Source: Desulfuromusa sp.
GTDB taxonomy: Bacteria > Desulfobacterota > Desulfuromonadia > Desulfuromonadales > Geopsychrobacteraceae
Assembly (NCBI GenBank): GCA_021157505.1
Contig: JAGGWI010000060.1
Coordinates: 1 to 30,835, forward strand
Direction: 5' to 3'
DNA length: 30,835 nucleotides
The notes under the pieces are model-generated. The model was not told the DNA's origin, did no database searches, and saw only the letters and a list, made by a program, of their open reading frames with translations. Each line of letters opens with the position of its first letter. Position 1 is the stretch's first letter. The position numbers were made by a program, and so were the translations under genes. This document shows, one piece after another, positions 23,044-30,288 of this stretch.

Positions 23044-23958
23044 TTACCGCTGTAATACCAAGCAGACCCATTCACCCTGATAACGGCTTGGAAAGAACTT
23101 TAAAGGGAGATCAGCAAAACCATCACGAACCAATAATTCTTTTTCCTGCAAAATTCCGGACAAGACCAGCCACCCTCCCGGACACAAATGATCCATAAAA
23201 GCGTGCCGGAGGCGGATATTTTCTTCTGCCAGAATATTCGCAACAATCAACTCAAACTGCCCGGGAAGCTCTTCCAGGGGACATCCACTGATTTCCACCT
23301 GTGCAGCATAGTGATTCTTATTGACATTCTCCCGAGCGACACGACAAGCAATGGGATCAATATCGGTTGCAACAACTTTCTGACACCCAAGTGCGGCGGC
23401 TCCCAATGCCAAAATCCCCGAACCGGTTCCCACATCGAGCATACTCAAAGGGGGATCAGGATGATGCAGCAGTTCTGCAATCACTTCCAGACAAAGCTGC
23501 GTGGTACCATGAGTTCCGGTTCCAAAAGCCATCCCGGGATCAATCTCAATAACAACCTCATCCGCCAGTGGGGCATAGTCTTCCCAGCTTGGTCGAACGA
23601 CCAAACTTGTACCAACATGGAAAGTTGAAAAGTTCTGCTTCCAGTCTTCAGCCCAATCTTCTATTTCAACCGAAGCCCCCAATTGGAGACTGAAGTCTTG
23701 ATTTTTGAGTATCGGGATCTTGCGAAAAGCAACTTCCAGTTCAGAAATAAACGCATGAGGATCAGTCACAGCATCAAAGTAGACCTTTAAATTATAGTCT
23801 GCCAGAAGATTCAGAGCATCGTCAGGGACAACAAAAGTATCAAGTTTACACTCTTCAACAACCGTTCCAGAACAACCATGTTCAGCCAAAATAGCACTGG
23901 CCAGATCAACAAACTCCCCCTTAATCTTGACTTCAATGACAATCCACTCATCTTTCAT
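23044..23958 (-). CDS. prmA: Ribosomal protein L11 methyltransferase
   Basis: PrmA trimethylates ribosomal protein L11. The 304-residue protein has the N-terminal L11-binding domain (about 1-90), then a class I methyltransferase core: DPGMAFGTGTHGTTQLCLE, SAM motif I LDVGTGSGILALGAAALG, motif II VATDIDPIACRVARENV and the NPPY-like VANILAEEN. The start ATG has no recognisable Shine-Dalgarno sequence. It heads the prmA-rsmE-RDD cluster. Confidence 0.96.
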   Translation of the reverse strand: MKDEWIVIEVKIKGEFVDLASAILAEHGCSGTVVEECKLDTFVVPDDALNLLADYNLKVYFDAVTDPHAFISELEVAFRKIPILKNQDFSLQLGASVEIEDWAEDWKQNFSTFHVGTSLVVRPSWEDYAPLADEVVIEIDPGMAFGTGTHGTTQLCLEVIAELLHHPDPPLSMLDVGTGSGILALGAAALGCQKVVATDIDPIACRVARENVNKNHYAAQVEISGCPLEELPGQFELIVANILAEENIRLRHAFMDHLCPGGWLVLSGILQEKELLVRDGFADLPLKFFPSRYQGEWVCLVLQR

Positions 23959-24344
23959 GGTTATTAATTAACAGATTCTATCACTCAAGACAACAAAGAA
24001 TCTAAAAAATACCCATTCTCAACAGAAAAATGTGGGGAAAATCGTGGAAAATCTAATCTCCAAGCTGGAATATGGTGAAAAATAAGGAAAATGATTCTCT
24101 AAAAAAAATAATTAAAGAAAAATTATTATTATCCTTGCACACTCGAACTGTCTCTGTTAGAGTCATTTAAAATTTTCATGAGCTTTAGCTATTAAAAGTA
24201 TAACCGAAAGAGGTTTTCCTGATTCAGGTTTAATAGCCCTATACGATTGACTCAACTCAAAATTGACGAGTTTGACACTTATTTTCCATTACAAATGTCA
24301 GGGGAAATGGGCCCTGACAACAAAAAGAACAAAGGAGACACACG
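23959..24344. other. AT-rich divergent intergenic region upstream of prmA and the OmpR-type regulator
   Basis: No gene is seen here. The left half is AT-rich with A-tracts. A short palindrome, CCTGATTCAGG, lies at 24218-24228. Two TTGAC-type motifs (24263 and 24272) resemble -35 boxes but lack well-spaced -10 boxes. An 8-bp inverted repeat lies at 24296-24319, just upstream of the regulator's ribosome-binding site. Confidence 0.5.
24296..24319 (+). promoter_or_regulatory. Inverted repeat in the leader of the OmpR-type regulator
   Basis: TGTCAGGG (24296-24303) and CCCTGACA (24312-24319) are perfect 8-bp arms around an 8-base spacer. They end 12 bases before the AAAGGAG ribosome-binding site. 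This may be an autoregulatory operator or a leader hairpin. Confidence 0.4.
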
Positions 24345-25019
24345 ATGCGCATCTTGGTTGTTGAAGATGAAAAAAAGGTTGCAAGTTTCATTAAACGGGG
24401 CCTGGAAGAAGAAGAGTTTATGGTTGATGTCGCATACGATGGAGAAGCTGGTGTGCAGATGGCGGAAAATGCAACTTACGACCTGATCCTCATGGATGTG
24501 ATGCTACCCAAAAAAGATGGGCTGAGCGCAATCAAGGAACTCCGTGAAAAGGGTGTTTCAACTCCCGTTTTATGTCTAACGGCAAAAGATGCCGTTGAGG
24601 ATATCGTTTCCGGTCTCGATATTGGTAGCGATGACTACCTGACTAAACCGTTTGCTTTTGCTGAACTGATCGCCCGGGTGAGAGCTCTGATCCGTCGTGG
24701 TTCACAAGACCGCGGTGCAGAACTTTATTTTGCCGATTTGCGCCTGGATCCGGTGGGTCATAAAGTCTGGCGTGATAATAAAGAAATTGATCTGACCTCC
24801 AAGGAATATGCGCTACTGGAATATTTTATGCGTAGCCCGAATCAGGTTCTCACGCGAACCATGATTGCTGAACATGTCTGGGATTATACCTTCGAGTCAT
24901 TCACCAATATTATTGATGTTTATGTCAATTATCTACGTAAGAAAATTGATCGTGGCTTTGATAAAAAACTGATCCACACCGTTCGTGGTGTTGGCTATGT
25001 ATTAAAGGAGTCCGATTAA
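24345..25019 (+). CDS. OmpR/PhoB-family response regulator
   Basis: This 224-residue regulator has a receiver domain at 1-115 with acidic E7-D8, phospho-acceptor D51 in LILMDVMLP, the switch Thr in VLCLTAKDA and Lys in YLTKPF. A winged-helix DNA-binding domain at about 127-222 carries TSKEYALLEYFMRSPNQVLT and RGVGYVLKES. It resembles the CusR/CopR branch common in metal and envelope stress responses, but the signal is not evident. The ATG follows AAAGGAG by 7 bases. The kinase gene downstream is separated from it by an intrinsic terminator. Confidence 0.96.
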   Translation: MRILVVEDEKKVASFIKRGLEEEEFMVDVAYDGEAGVQMAENATYDLILMDVMLPKKDGLSAIKELREKGVSTPVLCLTAKDAVEDIVSGLDIGSDDYLTKPFAFAELIARVRALIRRGSQDRGAELYFADLRLDPVGHKVWRDNKEIDLTSKEYALLEYFMRSPNQVLTRTMIAEHVWDYTFESFTNIIDVYVNYLRKKIDRGFDKKLIHTVRGVGYVLKESD

Positions 25020-25157
25020 TTGCAACGTAGAACCTGTCTGAAAAATCGCCTCCCCTCCTGGAATCATTTTTTCGTTTTGAGTGGGGGCGTTTTTTTGGCC
25101 AACCAACCCATCATGGACCCATATGTTGATTTTATTTACTGGGACTTTTCAATCTGA
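25020..25157 (+). pseudogene. Short degenerate frame, possible remnant of a kinase N-terminus
   Basis: A TTG at 25020 overlaps the regulator's stop region and lies 9 bases from AAGGAG, where a histidine kinase start would be expected. It opens LQRRTCLKNRLPSWNHFFVL and stops at 25155-25157. The frame differs from that of the following kinase. In the kinase frame, the codons just before its ATG read YLLGLFNLIAF, which looks like a piece of membrane helix, with a stop at 25127-25129. Together this suggests that the transmembrane and sensor part was lost by deletion and frameshift. The reading is speculative. Confidence 0.3.
25047..25096 (+). terminator. Intrinsic terminator between response regulator and kinase
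   Basis: CGCCTCCCCTC (25047-25057) pairs with GAGTGGGGGCG (25079-25089) over 11 positions with one wobble and one mismatch, followed at once by seven T residues (25090-25096). It would stop or attenuate transcription after the regulator gene. Confidence 0.7.
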
Positions 25158-25165
25158 TTGCCTTT

Positions 25166-26044
25166 ATGAATAAACAACTCAAATCCCGAGATGAAAATCT
25201 GGAAACAATCAAATGCCTGACCCAATTAATGGATCAGACCAACTCTGAACCTTCACCACAGCTATTCGAAGTGGCCGCCACTGCTGATCAGGAAGTTGTA
25301 AAACTTGCTCGCAGCTATAACAGCATGATGGCTCGCCACGCCGATAATCTCCTTCGTGCTCGACAGTTTTCAGCTGATGTTACCCATGAATTGCGAACTC
25401 TGCTGACCATTCTCCGTGGAGAAACTGAACTTGCGCTAAGAAATGGCAGGGATAAAAAACAGCTCAGAGCCGTTCTGGAATCGAATCTGGAAGAGATCAG
25501 CCGGATGAGCCATCTGATCAAAGACCTGCTACTACTATCCAAAAGTGATCTGGGCGAGATTCCATTAAAAATGGAACCCCTCCCCCTGGTGAAATTCATT
25601 ATCGAACTCCACCATCAGGCGCAATTACTGGCAACAACCAAGAATATAAGGGTTGATCTCCATTGCCCTGACGAACAAATTATTTTGTCTGCAGACAGTT
25701 TGCGATTGCGGCAGGTCTTTCTCAATTTATTGACAAATGCGATAAAATATACACCTGAGGATGGCTCCGTTACTATCGGGCTGCGTGTCAATAAAAATAA
25801 TGTTGAAATCACAATTGCCGATACCGGCATCGGCATTGACGATGAGAACCTGGACGTTATTTTTGACCGGTTCTATCGGGTTAATAAGACCGACAATCGC
25901 AATGATGGTGGCTCGGGATTGGGACTGGCCATTGTTAAGTGGATTGTCAATGCACATGCTGGATCGATCACCGTCAGTTCAATACCGGGTCAGGGAAGTG
26001 AGTTTACGGTCATCCTCCCTTTGCCACAGACAGGTAAAATCTGA
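25166..26044 (+). CDS. Sensor histidine kinase core lacking sensor and membrane segments
   Basis: This 292-residue kinase has a partial HAMP-like start (about 30-62, LFEVAATADQEVVKLARSYN). The H-box is FSADVTHELRTLL with His74; the usual proline after ELRT is Leu79. An N-box NLLTNAIKYTPEDG, ADTGIGI, FDRFYRVNKTDNR and GGSGLGLAIVKWIV follow, so the ATP-binding domain is intact. Members of this group normally have two membrane helices and a periplasmic sensor before HAMP; none is present. The ATG has no ribosome-binding site. It follows the OmpR-type regulator after a terminator and a degenerate stretch. It may be a decaying gene or a soluble kinase with altered control. Confidence 0.75.
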   Translation: MNKQLKSRDENLETIKCLTQLMDQTNSEPSPQLFEVAATADQEVVKLARSYNSMMARHADNLLRARQFSADVTHELRTLLTILRGETELALRNGRDKKQLRAVLESNLEEISRMSHLIKDLLLLSKSDLGEIPLKMEPLPLVKFIIELHHQAQLLATTKNIRVDLHCPDEQIILSADSLRLRQVFLNLLTNAIKYTPEDGSVTIGLRVNKNNVEITIADTGIGIDDENLDVIFDRFYRVNKTDNRNDGGSGLGLAIVKWIVNAHAGSITVSSIPGQGSEFTVILPLPQTGKI

Positions 26045-26129
26045 TCCATTGCTACAGCAAATAATCAATCCAAGTTAAAAAATATGACTTTGGGGGTTCA
26101 CTTTTTCAACCAAATCCTGTATGTTTATT

Positions 26130-26197
26130 AGGAGATCTTCTTGAAGATCTCCTGCCCCGAAGACCTACCCCCCCTCCAGGTCTTTGGGGCTTTTTTT
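26130..26197 (+). terminator. Tandem hairpins with T-tract after the kinase
   Basis: The first hairpin has perfect 11-bp arms (26130-26140, 26143-26153; AGGAGATCTTC). The second has 13-bp arms (26154-26166 GCCCCGAAGACCT, 26178-26190) with one G-U pair, followed by seven T residues at 26191-26197. The second is a classic intrinsic terminator; the first abuts it directly. Confidence 0.88.
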
Positions 26198-26280
26198 ATC
26201 TACTTCCCATTCCAACATAAAAAAAACAAGGTGCGCATCTGCACAGTGCAAGACAAAAGGGGACGTGTTAGGTTACCCGG

Positions 26281-27648
26281 ATGCGAATAACTGTGAAACA
26301 ACAAGTTTTCCTGGCACCGGCAACTATTTTGATTCTACTGGTTCTGTTGCTTGCTTTTATGCAATATACCTATTGGGAGTTATCCACCAAGCGACAGGAA
26401 GCCAAAGCTATCGGCACAACTTTTGTTGCTCTGGCAGAAGCGGACATGGCAGCCAGACGGTTGCATCTCCTGCTTAGAACCATGCAGCATACCGGCATGG
26501 CATCGCCTGAAGAGATGGCTCTGGTATCTGACCTGTATGAACGTCTGTTCGATGCAATCGGGCGTTTAAAACCGTTTGGTCCCCTCAAAGAATCCGGGCA
26601 GATTTCTCAACTATTCACCTTGGCAGAAGAGCTCAACCCGGCAAATAGTCCCCAGATAGAAAAAACTGCTGAATCTTTTGCCCGCTTCAGAACAGAACTA
26701 TCGACTGTTTCCAGCATCACCCAGATGCACAGCAACCGACTTCGCTTGAGTCACGAGCAAGATATCAATCAACTGGTGGAACACGCTGCTATTGTCTCCA
26801 TATCGGTTTTAATCCTCGCCATTCTACTTGGATTGGCTATCTCTGCCTATATCAGCCGCCGTATTCTTAACCGAGTTCAGTCCCTTTCTCGCAATGCTGT
26901 GCAGATTGCCGATGGCAAACTTGAAATACCTCCAGCTCCAGATCGTATTCGTGATGAACTGGACACCTTGGCAATATCAATCAATCGTATGACCACACGT
27001 CTGATTCGGGTTGTTGGAACGGAAAAACTGCTTGAGGGAGCCGAGGAAGAACGCCGTAGAATTGCCATGGACTTACATGATCAGTCACTATCTGATCTAT
27101 CTACTATATTACGGGGGTTACAGAATTTATCAGTTGGCACTGAGGATAAAACAGCACGGACAAAGATTGAAAGATTAGAAGAGGATCTGGAGCGGGCAAT
27201 TACCAACCTGCGCGACATCATGAATAACCTGCATCCACAAATCCTCGATATTCTTGGCCTGGGAGCTGCTATAGAAGCCCATCTGGAACAACATTGTTGC
27301 ACCGATAAACTCCCCGAATACCACCTTCACATCGACCCGCAAGTCAACAATCTGGATCTCGATCGGCTGAAACAACTAGCCATCTATCGAATCGCCATTG
27401 AAGCGATTCAGAATGTCATTAAACATGCCGCTGCAAGCCGCTATGAAGTCAACCTGGAAATGTGTGAGAAAACTCTGGTTTTATCGGTGGAAGATAATGG
27501 CAAGGGGATGCCGGATCCAGCTAATCGTGACAACGGGCGAGGATTAAACAACATTTCAGAGCGCGCAAAGTCCATCTCTGCTGAAGTCATTTGGAAGCCT
27601 TCACGATTTTCCAGCGGAACCCGCTTTGAACTCACCCTCCAGAGTTAA
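26281..27648 (+). CDS. NarX-type membrane sensor histidine kinase (HisKA_3)
   Basis: This 455-residue inner-membrane kinase has a first membrane helix at about 9-28, a periplasmic helical sensor region (about 30-168), and a second helix at about 170-190. A HAMP follows (190-245), then the NarL-family dimerisation domain with His266 in EEERRRIAMDLHDQSLSDL, and the ATPase with IQNVIKHAAAS and DNGKGM (405-410). The domain order matches NarX/DegS-type kinases that phosphorylate NarL-type regulators, and such a regulator starts 19 bases downstream. The sensor region shows no obvious ligand motif. The ribosome-binding site is weak (TTAGG). Confidence 0.92.
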   Translation: MRITVKQQVFLAPATILILLVLLLAFMQYTYWELSTKRQEAKAIGTTFVALAEADMAARRLHLLLRTMQHTGMASPEEMALVSDLYERLFDAIGRLKPFGPLKESGQISQLFTLAEELNPANSPQIEKTAESFARFRTELSTVSSITQMHSNRLRLSHEQDINQLVEHAAIVSISVLILAILLGLAISAYISRRILNRVQSLSRNAVQIADGKLEIPPAPDRIRDELDTLAISINRMTTRLIRVVGTEKLLEGAEEERRRIAMDLHDQSLSDLSTILRGLQNLSVGTEDKTARTKIERLEEDLERAITNLRDIMNNLHPQILDILGLGAAIEAHLEQHCCTDKLPEYHLHIDPQVNNLDLDRLKQLAIYRIAIEAIQNVIKHAAASRYEVNLEMCEKTLVLSVEDNGKGMPDPANRDNGRGLNNISERAKSISAEVIWKPSRFSSGTRFELTLQS

Positions 27649-27667
27649 ATTCGATTGAGGAGATAAT

Positions 27668-28423
27668 ATGCAGCCCCTGGATATTCTTATAGCCGAAGAC
27701 AATCCAAAAGATTTTGAGTTTCTCAAACAATTGCTCAATGAGTGGGAAGAACCTGTCAATATTACTCGAGCCCCCAATGGCAAAAGCGCATTGGAAATAG
27801 GTTTATCTCGCAGCAACCCGCTGGTTATCAGCGACATTCAAATGCCCGAAATGAACGGGATTGATTTTGCCCAAAAGCTCTGGGAACAACGGCCAGAAGC
27901 ACGAATAGTCTTCTGGAGTCAATTCAAGGACGAGATGTATGTCCGCGCTCTGGTTAAAATTGTCCCTCCAGAAACTGTTTATGGCTATATCCTGAAATCA
28001 AGTCCCAGGGATCGAATTATATCTGCAATTCGTACCGTGCTGCTGGATGAACAATGTTGGATTGCCCCGGAAGTGCGAAAAGTTCAGGGGCGGGCGGGAC
28101 ACAGTTTAACGGCACTGTCAGATATCGAATATGAAGCACTCCTCGATATCTCGTTAGGTTTGACCGACAATTTAATTGCCCAACGCCGCTACCTGTCACG
28201 CCGTGGGGTACAAAGCCGCCTCAATTCCCTTTACAACAAGCTTGCCATTGACCAGGAACAGTTTCAGAGTGAAAAAATTGGTGATTCATTCAATCTGCGC
28301 AATCGTGCGGTTGCAGTATCCATTGCCAGAGGACTGATTAATGCCTTTGAAATGGAGAGTGAAGAGAAAGAATTTCAAAGCTGGTTTAAACGTTTTCGGC
28401 GGACCCATAAAACAAAAGAGTAA
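27668..28423 (+). CDS. NarL-like response regulator with divergent HTH and C-terminal extension
   Basis: This 251-residue regulator has a receiver domain at 1-130, with E10-D11, phospho-acceptor D56 in VISDIQMPEMNG and Lys in YILKSSPRD. A divergent LuxR/NarL-type helix-turn-helix lies at about 150-200 (LTALSDIEYEALLDISLGLT and RRYLSRRGVQSRLNSLYNKL). About 50-60 residues follow the HTH (including NLRNRAVAVSIARGLINAFE), whereas NarL-type proteins normally end soon after it. The ATG follows GAGGAG by 5 bases. It forms an operon with the NarX-like kinase. Its targets are unknown. Confidence 0.88.
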   Translation: MQPLDILIAEDNPKDFEFLKQLLNEWEEPVNITRAPNGKSALEIGLSRSNPLVISDIQMPEMNGIDFAQKLWEQRPEARIVFWSQFKDEMYVRALVKIVPPETVYGYILKSSPRDRIISAIRTVLLDEQCWIAPEVRKVQGRAGHSLTALSDIEYEALLDISLGLTDNLIAQRRYLSRRGVQSRLNSLYNKLAIDQEQFQSEKIGDSFNLRNRAVAVSIARGLINAFEMESEEKEFQSWFKRFRRTHKTKE

Positions 28424-28424
28424 T

Positions 28425-28440
28425 CAATTGGTCTGACCGC
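28425..28440 (+). promoter_or_regulatory. FadR/PdhR-type operator-like site upstream of the GntR-family gene
   Basis: CAATTGGTCTGACCGC contains TGGT, a 3-base centre and ACC, matching the TGGTNNNACC core shared by FadR, PdhR and LldR operators. It lies just after the NarL-like stop and about 144 bases before the FadR-family start, so autoregulation is plausible. Confidence 0.4.
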
Positions 28441-28583
28441 TGGTGATAATAACTTGCCTCAAGCTGCTTCACAGCACCCACATATCTCTAGAAGACTGTT
28501 TTTACAGTCAACTCCCAACCCCTTTTCTTGTCTTAAATCTGCTGTCATGATAAAAGGTCTTACCACAAACAATGGAGAACTTT

Positions 28584-29321
28584 ATGACCACAGTATTCAA
28601 ACCAATTCGGCCCAAAAAACTCTCTGAGGAGATTGTCAACCAGATCAAAGAGTTAATTTCTCGAGGCGATCTGGGCCCCGGCCAGCGGATCCCATCAGAA
28701 CGGGAACTGGCAACTTTGTTAGGGGTAAGCCGCCCCTCAGTCAGAGAAGCGATTATGGTTCTTGAAGCGATGGGTTTTCTCGAATCACGTCAGGGTGGTG
28801 GTACTTATGTCCGCTCACTTGCCGATGTGACCATGGCCGACCCACTTGCCAACATGGTTGAACGGCGCGATCCGCGGATGCTACACGCATTGACAGAAGT
28901 CCGTATCGGGCTGGAAACCTGGTCAGCATATCTTGCTGCCAAGCGAGCGGAACAGCCGGAGCTTGACCGCCTGCGCGAACTTTACACCACCATGGAAGAA
29001 CAGGCGAAAGATGGGGGCTGGGATCCGGAGATTGATTTCCAGTTTCATCTGACAATCACTGCAGCGACCCACAACACCCTGCAGATACATGTCCTCAGTA
29101 CTATTCAGAAATTGTTTCAAACCACGATTATGGTTGCCCTGGGTGAATTTTACGGCAAGGAGGGCTATACCGAGTTACTCCTCAATCATCATCGAGAAAT
29201 ACTTGAGGCGATCGAAGACCGTGACCCAGAGAGAGCCCGCGAATGGATGCTGAAACACTTGACTCTGGTTGAAGAAAAACTGGCATTGTTTTTACAGAAA
29301 GAGAGATCCGATAGCGCCTGA
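28584..29321 (+). CDS. FadR-family (GntR/FCD) transcriptional regulator
   Basis: This 245-residue regulator has a winged-helix domain at 1-78 (RIPSERELATLLGVSRPSVR and EAMGFLESRQGGGTYV) and a helical FCD ligand domain at about 98-235. Candidate FCD metal ligands are D151, H155, H202/H203 and H225. FCD proteins sense carboxylates such as pyruvate, lactate or glycolate; the domain resembles the PdhR/LldR group, but the effector is not shown. The start is the ATG at 28584, 6 bases after GGAG; an ATG at 28572 is in frame but coincides with that site. A strong terminator follows, so it appears monocistronic. Confidence 0.93.
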   Translation: MTTVFKPIRPKKLSEEIVNQIKELISRGDLGPGQRIPSERELATLLGVSRPSVREAIMVLEAMGFLESRQGGGTYVRSLADVTMADPLANMVERRDPRMLHALTEVRIGLETWSAYLAAKRAEQPELDRLRELYTTMEEQAKDGGWDPEIDFQFHLTITAATHNTLQIHVLSTIQKLFQTTIMVALGEFYGKEGYTELLLNHHREILEAIEDRDPERAREWMLKHLTLVEEKLALFLQKERSDSA

Positions 29322-29341
29322 GTTTCCCTATTTTGTCATTC

Positions 29342-29369
29342 AAAAGGCTCCCGACAGGGCAGCCTTTTT
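29342..29369 (+). terminator. Intrinsic terminator after the FadR-family gene
   Basis: AAAAGGCTCCC pairs with GGGCAGCCTTTT (one bulged base, 4-base loop GACA), and the right arm ends in a run of five T. It lies 20 bases after the stop codon. Confidence 0.82.
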
Positions 29370-29414
29370 CATTAGATCAACAACTTTTCCTGCTGACAAA
29401 GGATTCTTATCCAG

Positions 29415-29705
29415 ATGGAACAACTTTATCGCGCGACTTTAGATCGATGGGGAGAAGAGGCTCAGTACGATCAGGCGGTTGAAGAATGTGCCGAACTGAT
29501 TACCGCGCTGAAACATTTTCGCCGTGGCAAGGTTGACCAGCAAGTGGTCATCGATGAACTCGCTGATGTCACCCTGATGTTAGGGCAGCTGACCTGGATG
29601 TTTGGCACTGAACTGGTTGAAGCATCGGTAGAAAAGAAACTTAAGAAACTCAGCAGGCTACTCGAATCACCCGATCAGCAACAAGAGAAACCAGAGGATG
29701 GATAA
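29415..29705 (+). CDS. MazG-like nucleotide pyrophosphohydrolase (all-alpha NTP-PPase)
   Basis: This small 96-residue all-helical protein carries the metal-binding pattern E23-E24-x-x-E27 (VEECAEL) with E48-x-x-D51 (DELADV), the signature of MazG/dUTPase-type all-alpha NTP pyrophosphohydrolases. These remove non-canonical nucleotides or lower nucleotide alarm signals. The substrate here is not known. The ATG at 29415 has AAAGGA about 10 bases upstream. Its last 8 bases overlap the MaoC-like gene, which suggests co-translation. Confidence 0.85.
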   Translation: MEQLYRATLDRWGEEAQYDQAVEECAELITALKHFRRGKVDQQVVIDELADVTLMLGQLTWMFGTELVEASVEKKLKKLSRLLESPDQQQEKPEDG

Positions 29706-30183
29706 AAATAATCACATTGTTAATTTTCTGGAATTTCTCGAACCACAAATCGGACAGGAGATCCATGTCGGGCCATGGTTACTAATTGATCAGCAGCGTA
29801 TCGACCAGTTTGCGGCAGTCACCGGTGATCAACAATGGATTCACATTGATCCCGATCGGGCGAAAAGGGAATCGCCCTACGGAACAACAGTGGCCCACGG
29901 CTACCTGACTTTGTCGCTCCTCCCCTATCTGACCGAAAGCAACCACCCTGATTTTTTCCAGAAGAATTATCCGGAGATGAAATTCCGGGTCAACTACGGT
30001 TTAAATCGAGTCCGCTTTCCTGCCCCCGTCAAAGTCGGAGCAAAAATCCGGGCAAGAACCACGATTCAATCCGCAGAGGAGATCAAAGGGTCAGTACAAA
30101 TCTGTTATTTGATCACTATTGAAATTGAGGGTGGAGATAAACCGGCCTGCAGTGCAGAATTTCTGGCGAGACTTTATCCTTAA
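29698..30183 (+). CDS. MaoC-like (R)-hydratase / hot-dog dehydratase
   Basis: This 161-residue hot-dog-fold protein carries the hydratase-2 motif FAAVTGDQQWIHIDPDRAKRE, with catalytic-type D44 and H49, and the downstream PYGTTVAHGYLTLSLL segment. MaoC/NodN-like enzymes hydrate trans-2-enoyl-CoA to (R)-3-hydroxyacyl-CoA or dehydrate the reverse, in fatty acid or polyhydroxyalkanoate pathways. The ATG at 29698 lies inside the end of the MazG-like gene. A REP-like palindrome follows the stop. Substrate chain length is not evident. Confidence 0.9.
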   Translation: MDKNNHIVNFLEFLEPQIGQEIHVGPWLLIDQQRIDQFAAVTGDQQWIHIDPDRAKRESPYGTTVAHGYLTLSLLPYLTESNHPDFFQKNYPEMKFRVNYGLNRVRFPAPVKVGAKIRARTTIQSAEEIKGSVQICYLITIEIEGGDKPACSAEFLARLYP

Positions 30184-30201
30184 AGGAACATTTGTTCATT
30201 C

Positions 30202-30240
30202 TATTCTGGGGACACGTTTCAAGTACATGTCCCCAGAATA
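30202..30240. repeat. REP-like palindrome, GGGGACA family, copy 2
   Basis: Perfect 13-bp arms TATTCTGGGGACA (30202-30214) and complement (30228-30240) enclose a 13-base loop. It lies between the convergent MaoC-like and membrane-protein genes, as copy 1 (9842-9883) lies between convergent genes. The TGGGGACA core and part of the loop match copy 1; the outer arm bases differ but stay paired. Confidence 0.7.
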
Positions 30241-30288
30241 CTCAGATTTTCGCTATAAACTCTCCATCTCAGCGCCCCTCCGTTGAAA

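Noticed and set aside
23247..23628. Antisense frames inside prmA (for example 146 residues on plus)
   Set aside because: They are shadows of a gene with clear methyltransferase motifs.
24247..24486. 79-residue plus-strand frame starting near 24247
   Set aside because: It starts at TTG in the leader and runs out of frame through the OmpR-type regulator, with no homology seen.
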